Positions 25,437 to 33,970 of a stretch of DNA of 64,000 nt are shown piece after piece. The notes beneath the pieces are model-generated. The model saw only the letters and a list, made by a program, of their open reading frames with translations, was not told the DNA's origin and ran no database searches. The stretch is from Burkholderiaceae bacterium (GTDB taxonomy: Bacteria; Pseudomonadota; Gammaproteobacteria; Burkholderiales; Burkholderiaceae_C). The position numbers and the translations under genes are program-made. The first letter of the stretch is position 1; every line of letters begins with the position of its first letter. The stretch lies in contig JAHCKM010000003.1 in the NCBI GenBank assembly GCA_026125795.1, positions 620,001 to 684,000 on the forward strand. Direction: 5' to 3'.

Positions 25437-28400
25437 TCATCGCCCTCGCCTTCGCACGTATTCATGCAGACGTTGGTACCCGGAATCATGGGCAAGCTCG
25501 GGATTCGCCTGCACGATGAGATCTAAGCACTGCCCCAGCTCGGGCGCGCCCCAGGGCTGATCCGTCACGATCGCCCCCAACAGTCGTAAGGCATGGATCG
25601 GAAAACGGCCACATAGCCCTGACTCGTGTAGGCGATGGATGACGTAGTACGGATGCTCGATGGGTCGCAACCAGTCCAGGACCGCGGTCAGGGCAGCAGG
25701 GAACTCGGAGCCCGCCGCGATGCAAAGCCGCGCGAGAGATTCGGAGATGTTAGGCGTGGCGAGATCGCGCGACTTGGGCCAGACATCTCGCCAGAACGGC
25801 TGGATGCGGTTCTTCCAATACTCCTCTCGCTTGTCAGCGGCCCCCTCGAGCGCCTGCGACAGCGCCTGCGCTGACTCCTGCAAGCCCTCCTGCGGCAGGG
25901 CCGCGATCGCTACTCGCCACTCCTCCGCCGTATAGCCGTCGACCGGCCCCAACGCTGCGTACGTCAGGAAGGCGGCGAACTGCTGGTCATGTTCACCCAA
26001 CTCGGCATAGTGACGCGCGGTGTCGAGGAACTGAGGTTTGAGCGCAAGCAGCAGCGGCCGGTACAGGCGAGGCGACCATAGGAAGCCCTCCCATGCGGCC
26101 TTGGCTTCCATCGGATCGACCGTCCAGTCGAACCGTGGCAGCAGGCACTGCTCGGTCCATTGGCGGTCAACACGAAAGAGCGCGATCAATCGGGAGGCCA
26201 GCACGACCCGGCCGTGCCGGAACCGCTGGACCCGCGCATCACACAGCTGGGTAAACAAGGGGCCGATGTCAGTGGGAAGCCCGTCGCCGTCGTTGGGCTC
26301 GCGCTTGAACCAAAGGTTGATCAGTGCCTGTGTGACGTGGCCGATAGGGTGGTTGATAGCTTCGGTGACGGGTTGCTGGATCGCTTCGCCGTCGCCCCCT
26401 CTGATCCCGGAATCCTCGTCCAGCGGCAGGTTCAGGACACGCTGGCAAATGTCCAGCAAGATGGTCTCGTGTCGATCGATCGACTTGGATGCTGCCTGCA
26501 ACCACCATGTGACGCCATGCGCGAGTTCCTGCACCACCGTGGCGGGCATGGTCTGCACCAGCGGCGCCGCGTACCGCCAGGACCGCAACACCATGCCATC
26601 CTCGCTCCAGACCTGGAGTGCCTCGCGCCAGCGCTCTGCCGGCCATACGTTTTCACGCGCCAGATCACACAGCGCGTACAAGCCGTGAAAGAAGCGCGTG
26701 CGACAGACGTCGCGCCAAGTGTTCTCGTATAACGGACTTCGTTCAGGCTGCGGCTTGACGAGCCATTGCACGAGTTCGTTCCGCTTGCGGGGCGCGATGT
26801 CGACGTCCCGACTCTCCTCGTAGTCCGGATCGCCGGTGCCGCTCATCCAATGTGAGAACTCGTCGCGTTCGTTGGCGGCCAACTGCCATTGCGAATGCAA
26901 GCTCGACAGCTCTGCCAATCGCGCCGCGCTGGCCGCTCCAAGGGCCAGGCCGGATGTGTTTAGCTTGGCCAAGTGGAGCCAGACCGAGTGCGCCATCAGG
27001 TCTTGCCACCGATCGAGTTCGAGATCGTCTCGGTACATCTCGCGCGGCGGCCCCGCCAGGATGGCCGACTCCAGACGTTCCTGTGAGGCCGGCTTCAACC
27101 GACCACCCTGCAGCACCAGCAATCGCAACACCTCGCGGCGCGTATCGACAGCCCACAGCCACCAAGCACTATCTGCGAGCAACCATTCCACCCAATGCTC
27201 GGGGGCGATGCACCCTTCCTGACTCGCAGCGAACAGGGCAAGGCGCTTGAACGTCGGGTACGGAAGTTCGAACCAAGCCGCCGCCACGCGCGCCGCGCGA
27301 GCGCTATCGGCGCTGCGCACCGCCAACCACGCATCCCGCAGCAACTCGATCAACGACACCCAGTCGCGGAATCCCCGGTTCTGCCAGTGCGGACTGATCG
27401 AAGGCAGATCCCAATGGGAGCGGTCGCTGCGCTCGTCGGCCTCACCCAGTTCGCGCAGGAGATCCAGCGCATCTCGCAGCAGTAGCTGAATGTCATCCAG
27501 CAGGGCTGGCAAGGCTGCTTGCCACCGCGCATCAGCCAGATCGCGCAAGGCCGAGCGCACGTGATCGGCGGCCAGCACCAGTTCCCAATCCACCAGATGC
27601 CGCAGGCGCGTGGGCTCGTCGGTGCTCTCAGGCTCCTCGCCCCATCGGAATGGCTTGCTCAAGCGCACCCTGGGCGACAACAGTTCGCGCAGTTCCAGCC
27701 GCAGGGTCGCTGTCAAGCCTTCACGCTTCAGCCGACTCTTCCACCGGTAAAGGTCAGGTTCGCGCCACGGCGACTTCACGCGCCCGCTGAGCAGCAGGCG
27801 CCACACGGTTCGCATCAGCGACCCGGGGATGGCATTGGGCGCGTGAGCGCGAATGTCCTCCAGCTCGGACGTTTTGCCGTCGCGCTCCAGTTGGGCGAGC
27901 TCGTCCAACTTGTGCTCGATCTGCCAGATCCATTGCTCAAGCAGCTGACCGCCACGCTCCGCGACCCACAGAACCACCCGCGGGTCATTCAGGTGCCGTA
28001 CCAGCCAGCGCGCAAGCTGGGACATCACATCGTCCCACTGCGTGGCCGCGACGCCACCGGCAACCAGCCGCATCGGCGGCGCTAGCGGGTATGGCGCCGG
28101 GCGCTGGATCAGGCTGAACCGCAGCTTGGAGTCGACGTCGTCACGCGGCGGCACACCGAATCGGGCAAGGTCGGTGTGCCCAAAACGGTCCGCGGCGAAT
28201 GCATCCAGCAGCCAGTCTAGCGATGGCACTGGGTTGAACTCGGCAAACCGCCTGGCCGGCAGTCCGGACGGGTCCGACAATGCCCACAGCATCCGGCCCA
28301 CGAAATCATCCTGACGTGTGCTGGCCGACGGCCGTGCCAGGGCATGCGCGACCACGATGCGCTCCTTGCCCGTCACACCGTCGCGGTAGGTCTCGGCCCA

Positions 28401-29267
28401 GGCCTGCAATGTCTGGTGCAGCGCTGAATGGTTGTGCGTGCCGGTTCCTACCGTGTACAGAATCGGAGCGACGCCCTTGGCCTCCCACTCGACGGTCTTG
28501 GTCGCTTCCTGCCCGGGCTCGCAGTCGCCCAGCGCCCAGGCCTGCGGTGTGACTTCGCCCAGCATGCGGTCGGCCGCCAACGCGTCCATCATGTAGCGCA
28601 GCACCGGGTCATTGATGCTGTAGCCGACGAAGCACACCACGTAGTTGCGGAACAGCTCGCTCACGAAGCGCGCCGCCCAGCGCTCGGTCAGGTAGGCCAG
28701 CCCGAAGTCGCCGCTTGTGACCACCAGCCGGTTCAGGGCCGTGTCGTCCGCTCTCTCGGGCAGCAGGCCGTGTAGATAGACCAGCCCGTTCCACCGGCTG
28801 TTCTTCGGGATCGGCAACATCGGCGCGGCATGCGCCTGGAACACCTGCCCCGAGCGATTGGCTGCGACGTGAAAGACGCGGTCGAAGTTGGTGGTGACCA
28901 GCCTCAACGCGCCATCACGATCGCGCGCCAGGCGCAGCAACGCGGCATGCGTGTCGGTGGCGCCCTTGCGGCGCAGCTTGGGCTTCAGCGCGTCGGTCAG
29001 CGCGCGGCGCACGGCAAGGCGCTGGCCCGGCAGGCGCCGCTCCAGCAAGTCGAGCGTGGCGTCGTACTGACCCCGGTCTAGGGCCGCGCGTTCGATGTCG
29101 CTCGGCGCGGTGCCGTTTAGCCGGTAGATCTCGTCCACCAACCCCTTGAAGCCCGGCAGACCGGCGGGGTAGGAGATGCCGGCGCCACAGAAGAACACCA
29201 CGCGGCCGTCTTCGTGCGCCTGCAAGAGGGCATCAGGAATGTCCGGGCCGTTGGCGATGAACTGCAC
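25437..29267 (-). CDS. Large SIR2-domain protein, candidate defence-associated sirtuin
   Basis: 1276 residues, GTG start. The first ~260 residues are a SIR2-like NAD-binding domain: VVFFCGAGISYPAG (GAGIS 28-32), TTNFD 125-129 (Asn127), YLHG with His166, and VGYSIND 215-220. The catalytic Asn and His are present, so NAD hydrolysis is plausible. The remaining ~1000 residues are alpha-helical, rich in Trp, Leu and Arg, without a motif I can name; the layout resembles large SIR2 proteins with a DUF4020-type C-terminus, and defence-associated sirtuins in which that part senses phage. Known members cause abortive infection by NAD depletion; that role here is inferred from domain and island context. 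Sequence looks intact. Confidence 0.75.
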   Translation of the reverse strand: MQFIANGPDIPDALLQAHEDGRVVFFCGAGISYPAGLPGFKGLVDEIYRLNGTAPSDIERAALDRGQYDATLDLLERRLPGQRLAVRRALTDALKPKLRRKGATDTHAALLRLARDRDGALRLVTTNFDRVFHVAANRSGQVFQAHAAPMLPIPKNSRWNGLVYLHGLLPERADDTALNRLVVTSGDFGLAYLTERWAARFVSELFRNYVVCFVGYSINDPVLRYMMDALAADRMLGEVTPQAWALGDCEPGQEATKTVEWEAKGVAPILYTVGTGTHNHSALHQTLQAWAETYRDGVTGKERIVVAHALARPSASTRQDDFVGRMLWALSDPSGLPARRFAEFNPVPSLDWLLDAFAADRFGHTDLARFGVPPRDDVDSKLRFSLIQRPAPYPLAPPMRLVAGGVAATQWDDVMSQLARWLVRHLNDPRVVLWVAERGGQLLEQWIWQIEHKLDELAQLERDGKTSELEDIRAHAPNAIPGSLMRTVWRLLLSGRVKSPWREPDLYRWKSRLKREGLTATLRLELRELLSPRVRLSKPFRWGEEPESTDEPTRLRHLVDWELVLAADHVRSALRDLADARWQAALPALLDDIQLLLRDALDLLRELGEADERSDRSHWDLPSISPHWQNRGFRDWVSLIELLRDAWLAVRSADSARAARVAAAWFELPYPTFKRLALFAASQEGCIAPEHWVEWLLADSAWWLWAVDTRREVLRLLVLQGGRLKPASQERLESAILAGPPREMYRDDLELDRWQDLMAHSVWLHLAKLNTSGLALGAASAARLAELSSLHSQWQLAANERDEFSHWMSGTGDPDYEESRDVDIAPRKRNELVQWLVKPQPERSPLYENTWRDVCRTRFFHGLYALCDLARENVWPAERWREALQVWSEDGMVLRSWRYAAPLVQTMPATVVQELAHGVTWWLQAASKSIDRHETILLDICQRVLNLPLDEDSGIRGGDGEAIQQPVTEAINHPIGHVTQALINLWFKREPNDGDGLPTDIGPLFTQLCDARVQRFRHGRVVLASRLIALFRVDRQWTEQCLLPRFDWTVDPMEAKAAWEGFLWSPRLYRPLLLALKPQFLDTARHYAELGEHDQQFAAFLTYAALGPVDGYTAEEWRVAIAALPQEGLQESAQALSQALEGAADKREEYWKNRIQPFWRDVWPKSRDLATPNISESLARLCIAAGSEFPAALTAVLDWLRPIEHPYYVIHRLHESGLCGRFPIHALRLLGAIVTDQPWGAPELGQCLDLIVQANPELAHDSGYQRLHEYVRRRGR

Positions 29268-29600
29268 TACGCGCTCTCGGCGAACAGCCGTGCTTCTGTG
29301 GTAGCGCCATCTCCCCGCATCGCCTCCTCCTCAACCGCGATCCGTTGTCGGTACTCGCTTGCCGCGGCCTGGCAATCCTATCAAGCGTGCACATTGCGCC
29401 GCGCCCCGGCTGCCAATGAGGGCCTGTCTCGCGGACTGGATGTGCGAGGTCACCCCAGTGACCGGAATGCGCTGCAGACCGCTACGTCAGGGCCCTCCGG
29501 CGAACGACCGCACCCGCTGCGAACCGGCCGACGTCTTCTGCACACGTCGACCTATCCGCCTTGCCGGTGCGTTCAGTGACGTATCGGGTATACGAGTCTG
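29268..29600. other. Non-coding gap upstream of the SIR2 gene
   Basis: 333 bases between the SIR2 gene and the small gene after it on the same strand. Presumably holds the SIR2 promoter. No supported gene, hairpin or repeat was seen. Confidence 0.5.
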
Positions 29601-30197
29601 TCAAGCGCCATCGACACCGTCGTGCGTCCGCACTTTGAGGTACTTCCTCTCGCCAACGGGTAGCTGGCTTCGCTCGATCAGCTTGCCCGTGAACCTAAAG
29701 TTCTCGTCAATCCGAACGATCAGCAACTGCTCAAAGTCTCCTTCACGCTTGACGAGCACGTGGTTGCTGCTCTTCTCGGGAGAAATGGTCTTCACCTCGA
29801 CCAGCTTGCCGGCGATGCTGCCGTCAGAGCCAGCCTCATGGGTGGCATGGCGGCGGAGCCCGAACTCGATCTCGGCGTAGATCTCTCCGAGCTCACCCCA
29901 CACCTGTAAGTACCTCCCGGTATTCCTGAAGTGGCGCTCGGCGCAGTCCAGCAGATGCTCGAAGATATCGGCTTGCTCCGGCATTGAGTATGGGAACCCC
30001 TCCCTGCTCCGGAACTGCGCCTTCGACTTCAACGACGCGGCGTCATCCGGCGACTCGTTCTTGAGCTCGGCGTCGATCCACTCCCTGCTCAGGTACGCCT
30101 CTTCCCAAGGCGCATAGCCGACGCCGGCAGCCAACGCGATGTCGTCCGTGCTATAGCCCCGATCGCGCATTTCATGCAGAAAGTCCCAGTCGCTCAT
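29601..30197 (-). CDS. Hypothetical protein with PD-(D/E)XK nuclease-like signature
   Basis: 198 residues, not assigned to a named family with certainty. The N-terminal ~45 residues (WDFLHEMRDRGYSTDDIALA) look like a small helical domain. The C-terminal half has acidic residues at 105-111, then GSDGSIAGKLVEVKT (Asp125, Glu134-Val-Lys136) and strand-like DFEQLLIVRIDE, which is the D...E-x-K layout of restriction-endonuclease folds. The gene is on the same strand as, and upstream of, the SIR2 gene in the island. GAGG precedes the ATG. Base composition is visibly less GC-rich than the core genes. A nuclease role is inference only. Confidence 0.6.
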   Translation of the reverse strand: MSDWDFLHEMRDRGYSTDDIALAAGVGYAPWEEAYLSREWIDAELKNESPDDAASLKSKAQFRSREGFPYSMPEQADIFEHLLDCAERHFRNTGRYLQVWGELGEIYAEIEFGLRRHATHEAGSDGSIAGKLVEVKTISPEKSSNHVLVKREGDFEQLLIVRIDENFRFTGKLIERSQLPVGERKYLKVRTHDGVDGA

Positions 30198-30499
30198 GGT
30201 TCATCCTCGCAAAGCTTCCGCGCCCGCGGTCCCGCTCGACGCAACAGCCGTCAAGGCCAAGACAGGAGTGTCGTTCGAACCCTAGCGTGTGTCAGCCAAC
30301 GAGTGCCGTGACGCGGGTGTGGAACAGAGTGGCTCCAACCAAACTTCACAGACCACCGCGCGCCGATCGTTCGAAGAGCAAGCCAAGAGTTTCGAGGGCC
30401 ACCCCAATAGCGAAGGGTAGACGGACCGCAGCGGAGGACTGCTCAAGACTGGCCGCTGGCATGCGCTAACGCAAAGAGAGCCCGGAGCGAGAATCGCAG
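30198..30499. other. Divergent gap within the island
   Basis: 302 bases between divergent island genes; lower GC than neighbouring core regions. No gene or repeat supported. Likely carries promoters for both sides. Confidence 0.45.
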
Positions 30500-30502
30500 G
30501 TG

Positions 30503-31385
30503 ATGGCGCAACAGTCGCACAAGCACCACTATGTACCCCAGTGGTACCAGCGCAGGTTCCTTGGGGAGGGACAGACAGCATTCAAGGTCCTCAACTTGCG
30601 CCCGCCTATCTTCAAGGATAAGACCGCAAAAGTGAGGGGGCACGGCCGAGCCGTCCTGGACAAGGGACCCGAGGCTCATTTTTTTGGAACCGCACCTGTA
30701 TTCCGTGCGGTTCATGGGTCACCAGGACGACATCATCGAGCGGATGCTGTTCGGCCCCATTGACAAGTGGGGCCAGGTTGCCATTGACGCATGGGTTGCT
30801 GCGCACTACGACGTCGTGCATCACACGTACTGGCAGCTTTACGAGTTTATGGACGCTCTCCGGCTACGCACGCCAAAGGGCTTGCGTTTCGTGAGTGCGA
30901 TGGCGCCTCGGCGGGACCAACAGGCGCTCATGACGGTTATGCAGCAACTGAGGCGCATGCACTGTGTGATGTGGGCGGAGGACGTGCTTGAGATTGTTCA
31001 GGCGCCGAAGCAAGGACCACAGTTCATCTTCTCGGACCATCCGGTGACGCTGTTCAACAGCTATTGTTTCCCTGGTGACCCGAGCATGCCGGCTGGTGCT
31101 GACCCGCACTTGCATTGGATGGGCACTCAAACGCTGTTCCCGTTCAGCAAGGACCATCTCTACGTTCTGACCCACGTCGAATGGGCTCGGCAACCAGGCC
31201 GGCACAAGAGCCGCAAGCCGCGAACCAACGCCCGTTACTTCGATCCAGGCAACCCGATGGTCCGCTACGACGAGTGCGTCCGCGGACGCTCGCTGACGCC
31301 GCGGCAAGTACTCGAGGTGAACTACATCGTCAAGGAGAACGTGGGTGCGATCGCGCTCGGTGTCGGTGCGTTGTTCTTCGCCTAG
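30503..31385 (+). pseudogene. DUF4238 family protein, interrupted by a frameshift at a T7 run
   Basis: The N-terminus HKHHYVPQWYQRRFL is the DUF4238 signature. That frame stops at 30763, while the rest of the family sequence continues in another frame as EPHLYSVRFMGHQDD, on to the stop at 31385. The switch falls at seven Ts (30679-30685): with six Ts the two parts join as AHFLEPHLYSVRF and give about 293 residues. Possible explanations are a true mutation, a sequencing error, or transcriptional slippage. GTG at 30500 is an alternative start. DUF4238 proteins often occur in mobile regions and their function is unknown. Confidence 0.75.
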
Positions 31386-31393
31386 GCCTGGCG

Positions 31394-31784
31394 TTGAAGT
31401 TCCTGCTGCGCGCCGACCTGATCGGCGCCTCGCTGCCGCTCGTGTTGTGCCTGGTGCTCGCGTGGGCGGGGCGGCACCAGCTCCGCCTGGGCTGGCACGC
31501 CACCGGCTACCGGCGCCTACCGCCGACGAGCGATCACACGTGCGTTCGACTTCAGCGACGACATCGCCGAGCCGTTCCAGCCGCCGCGCTTGGTCTGCAC
31601 CGTGCGCGACGCGCGCTTCGCCGCGGCCTTCGGCCCGCTCAACTGCGACCGCGAGTGGTCGGCCGCGAGCACCACTGCGCTCGCCGATCGGCGCGCGGCC
31701 AAAAACAAGCTTTGGCTGATTGGCGGCGTGCTGGCCGCGCTCGCGCTGGCCGGTTTGATCCTGGAGTGGCTCGGCGTGCTGTGA
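31394..31784 (+). pseudogene. Frameshifted membrane-protein remnant
   Basis: One frame gives a hydrophobic stretch LKFLLRADLIGASLPLVLCL from about 31394. Near 31530 the coherent protein sequence moves to another frame (RAFDFSDDIAEPFQPPRLV) that ends in a second membrane helix LWLIGGVLAALALAGLILEW before the stop at 31784. Both halves have coding-like composition and neither has a convincing complete gene. It could mark decayed sequence at the right boundary of the island. The assignment is tentative. Confidence 0.35.
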
Positions 31785-31954
31785 CCGACCCCGCAGATTC
31801 GACATCGATCATTCGGGACAGCGCCGCATAGCCACATTGAATGACCGCAAGTTGCCCGAGACCGTGAGTACCGGCCTCGGCGACCACCGACTGCAACCGC
31901 TGCACTGCGATAGTTCACTGCCGCCGTGGAAGCCACGCGAAACGGGCAAGATGG

Positions 31955-32464
31955 CTACGGCCTCACTGCTGCAGTCGTGTCCATCTCGAAAAGGATGTCA
32001 GGCGCGGCCAGCGCCTGGATGCCGACCAGCGTGGCTGTCGGACCCCGATCACCGAAGTGCTTGCGCATTTGCTCGTTGATGATCGGCCAGTGCTTCTCCG
32101 CATCGAGTCCCACGACGTACATGCGAACGCGGATCACGTCCTTGCCCGTCGCACCGGCCGCGCGCAGGCTGGTCGCGACGTTGGCAAAGGTCCTTTCCAC
32201 TTGCCGACGCAGGTCACCTGCGGCGACCACGTTGCCGCTTTCATCGTCGCCCGTGGTGCCCGCGACTTCGACCAGGCGCGCACCGGGCTCGACCACGATC
32301 ACCTGGCTGTAGTTCCAAAGCTTCTGGCTGTCCGCCAAGCCCTTCGGCGCCAGGCGTTTGAAGGCGGTTGACGGCTGCGTCGCACTGGCGCCGCAGGCCA
32401 GCAGCGCCAGTGCACTGGCCAACGCGGCGCTGCGCGCCAGGCGCGCGTACCGGACAAACTGCAT
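31955..32464 (-). CDS. RidA/YjgF family protein with lipoprotein signal
   Basis: 169 residues. Signal peptide ending in a lipobox (LALLAC), then a RidA-like domain: VEVAGTTGDD, DLRRQVERTFANVATSLRAAG, DVIRVRMYVVG and ATLVGIQALAAPDILFEMDTT. RidA enzymes normally hydrolyse reactive enamine/imine intermediates in the cytosol; an exported lipid-anchored version is unusual. The gene follows the aminotransferase closely (ATG at 32470 or 32464, start chosen at 32464), so the two are probably co-transcribed. Confidence 0.85.
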   Translation of the reverse strand: MQFVRYARLARSAALASALALLACGASATQPSTAFKRLAPKGLADSQKLWNYSQVIVVEPGARLVEVAGTTGDDESGNVVAAGDLRRQVERTFANVATSLRAAGATGKDVIRVRMYVVGLDAEKHWPIINEQMRKHFGDRGPTATLVGIQALAAPDILFEMDTTAAVRP

Positions 32465-32474
32465 CGTCATCGGC

Positions 32475-33845
32475 TCAGAGCGTGGCCAGTCCTTCGCCAA
32501 AGAGATCCAACGCCTTGAACATCAACGAACGCGGAATCGTCAGCGAGGGCATGACGCGCATCACATTGCCATAGCGGCCGCACGGAACCATCAGCACGCC
32601 ATGGCTGAGGACAAAGCTCATCAGCTTGCCCACCTTGGCGCTGCTCAACGGCTGCCTGGTGGCCTTGTCTTCGACCAGCTCGATCCCGATCATCAGGCCA
32701 CGCCCTCGCACTTCTCCGACCAGAGGGCAGTTAAAGCCACGGATGCGCTCCTGCGCCTCCAAACCCAGCTTGTGGGCACGGTTCATCAAACCCAATGCCG
32801 GATCCTGTAGCAGGCCGATGTTGGTCAGCGCCACCGCGGCAGACACTGAGTTGGCCGCGAACGTGTTGGGCGCCGAACCATCGGGGATCTTGGCGGCGAG
32901 GTCCGAGCGCATCACCACGCCAGCCATTGGAAGATCCCCACCGATGCCCTTGCCGAAGGTCAGCATGTCGGGCTTGACGCCGGAGTGCTCCACCGACCAC
33001 ATCTTGCCGGTGCGCCCGGCGCCGGCTTGCACTTCGTCGACGATCAGGAGCGTGCCGCTGCGATCGCACGCCTTGCGCAGCAACTGCAGGAACTCCGGCG
33101 CCGGTGGCACGTAGCCGCCTTCGCCCTGCACCGGCTCCACGATCACCGCGGCCACGTCGTCGGCGGCCGTGTACGGCGTGTTCAGCAGGTAGTCGACGTA
33201 CTCGCCGGCGATCTGTTCCGCGCTCTTGTGCGTGGTGTCGAACGGGAAGCGGTACGCATAGGGATACGGCGCATGGATCACGCCGCCCATGAACGGACCA
33301 TAGCCCTTGCGGTACGCGGTGCCCGTCGTCAGGGCGCCGGAGGCGTTCCACACGCCGTGGTACCCGCCATGAAACGCGATGATCTGGTGGCGGCCAGTCA
33401 CGCGCTTGGCGAACTTCACGGCCGCTTCCAGCGCATCGCTGCCGCTTTGCGCGAAGAAGGTGATGCAGTTGCCGCGCAGCCCGTCGGGCATGACCTCCGA
33501 CAACTTGGCCGCGAGCTCGCTGCGCTTGCTGGTGCTCACGTCAATCGCGTGCATCAGCGCTTCCGATTGGCGGCGGATCGCCTCCACCACCTTCGGATGG
33601 CAGCGACCGACGCTGCTGACGCCGACACCGGCCGACAGATCGATGAAGGTGTTGCCGTCCGGATCCTTGAACGTGACGCCGAGCGCGCGGTCCATCACCA
33701 CCGGCATGCGGCCACCGCCGCGTGCCATCGACTCGGTGCGCTCCGATCGCGCGAGTGCTTCGGCGGCCTTCGGGCCGGGGAAGGCGGCGGAGACCATTTT
33801 GGGTGCATCGGGGAAGTTGAGGGCTTCCAGTTCGGTTTCAGTCAC
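32475..33845 (-). CDS. Class III PLP-dependent aminotransferase
   Basis: 456 residues, similar to 4-aminobutyrate and other omega-amine transaminases. Landmarks are QSGSDALEAAVKFAKRVTGR, FHGGYHG, IVEPVQGEGG, the PLP-phosphate Asp in LIVDEVQAGAGRTG (Asp270) and the Schiff-base Lys299 in MLTFGKGIGG. GTG start at 33845 with AGAGAGGA before it. Amine/amino-acid substrate unknown. It is followed by a lipoprotein RidA, and one of four copies of a 15-bp motif lies 93-107 bases upstream. Confidence 0.9.
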   Translation of the reverse strand: MTETELEALNFPDAPKMVSAAFPGPKAAEALARSERTESMARGGGRMPVVMDRALGVTFKDPDGNTFIDLSAGVGVSSVGRCHPKVVEAIRRQSEALMHAIDVSTSKRSELAAKLSEVMPDGLRGNCITFFAQSGSDALEAAVKFAKRVTGRHQIIAFHGGYHGVWNASGALTTGTAYRKGYGPFMGGVIHAPYPYAYRFPFDTTHKSAEQIAGEYVDYLLNTPYTAADDVAAVIVEPVQGEGGYVPPAPEFLQLLRKACDRSGTLLIVDEVQAGAGRTGKMWSVEHSGVKPDMLTFGKGIGGDLPMAGVVMRSDLAAKIPDGSAPNTFAANSVSAAVALTNIGLLQDPALGLMNRAHKLGLEAQERIRGFNCPLVGEVRGRGLMIGIELVEDKATRQPLSSAKVGKLMSFVLSHGVLMVPCGRYGNVMRVMPSLTIPRSLMFKALDLFGEGLATL

Positions 33846-33849
33846 GCGG

Positions 33850-33857
33850 TCCTCTCT
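33850..33857 (-). promoter_or_regulatory. Ribosome site fixing a GTG start
   Basis: AGAGAGGA on the minus strand, 4 bases before the GTG at 33845. No ATG fits as well, and the upstream in-frame extension lacks family similarity. Confidence 0.6.
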
Positions 33858-33937
33858 TGGCGGCTCTAAGGAAATCGTTCGATGCGCTGCGCTGTCGAAC
33901 AGGTGGATCGATGGTGACGAGGAACACGCGCGGCAGA

Positions 33938-33952
33938 TAGCCCGAATCGGCA
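33938..33952 (+). promoter_or_regulatory. Recurrent 15-bp motif, site 1 (aminotransferase)
   Basis: TAGCCCGAATCGGCA, 93-107 bases before the minus-strand aminotransferase start. It differs by one base from the site at 37531-37545. Confidence 0.6.
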
Positions 33953-33970
33953 ACCCGAGAGCAGCGGCGG

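Noticed and set aside
25310-25519. 69-codon open frame in the integrase/SIR2 gap
   Set aside because: No protein pattern or ribosome site, and it overlaps the SIR2 3' end.
31796-31804. Shared 8-mer GATTCGAC with 23774 as att direct repeat
   Set aside because: Eight bases are expected by chance, and flanking sequence does not match.
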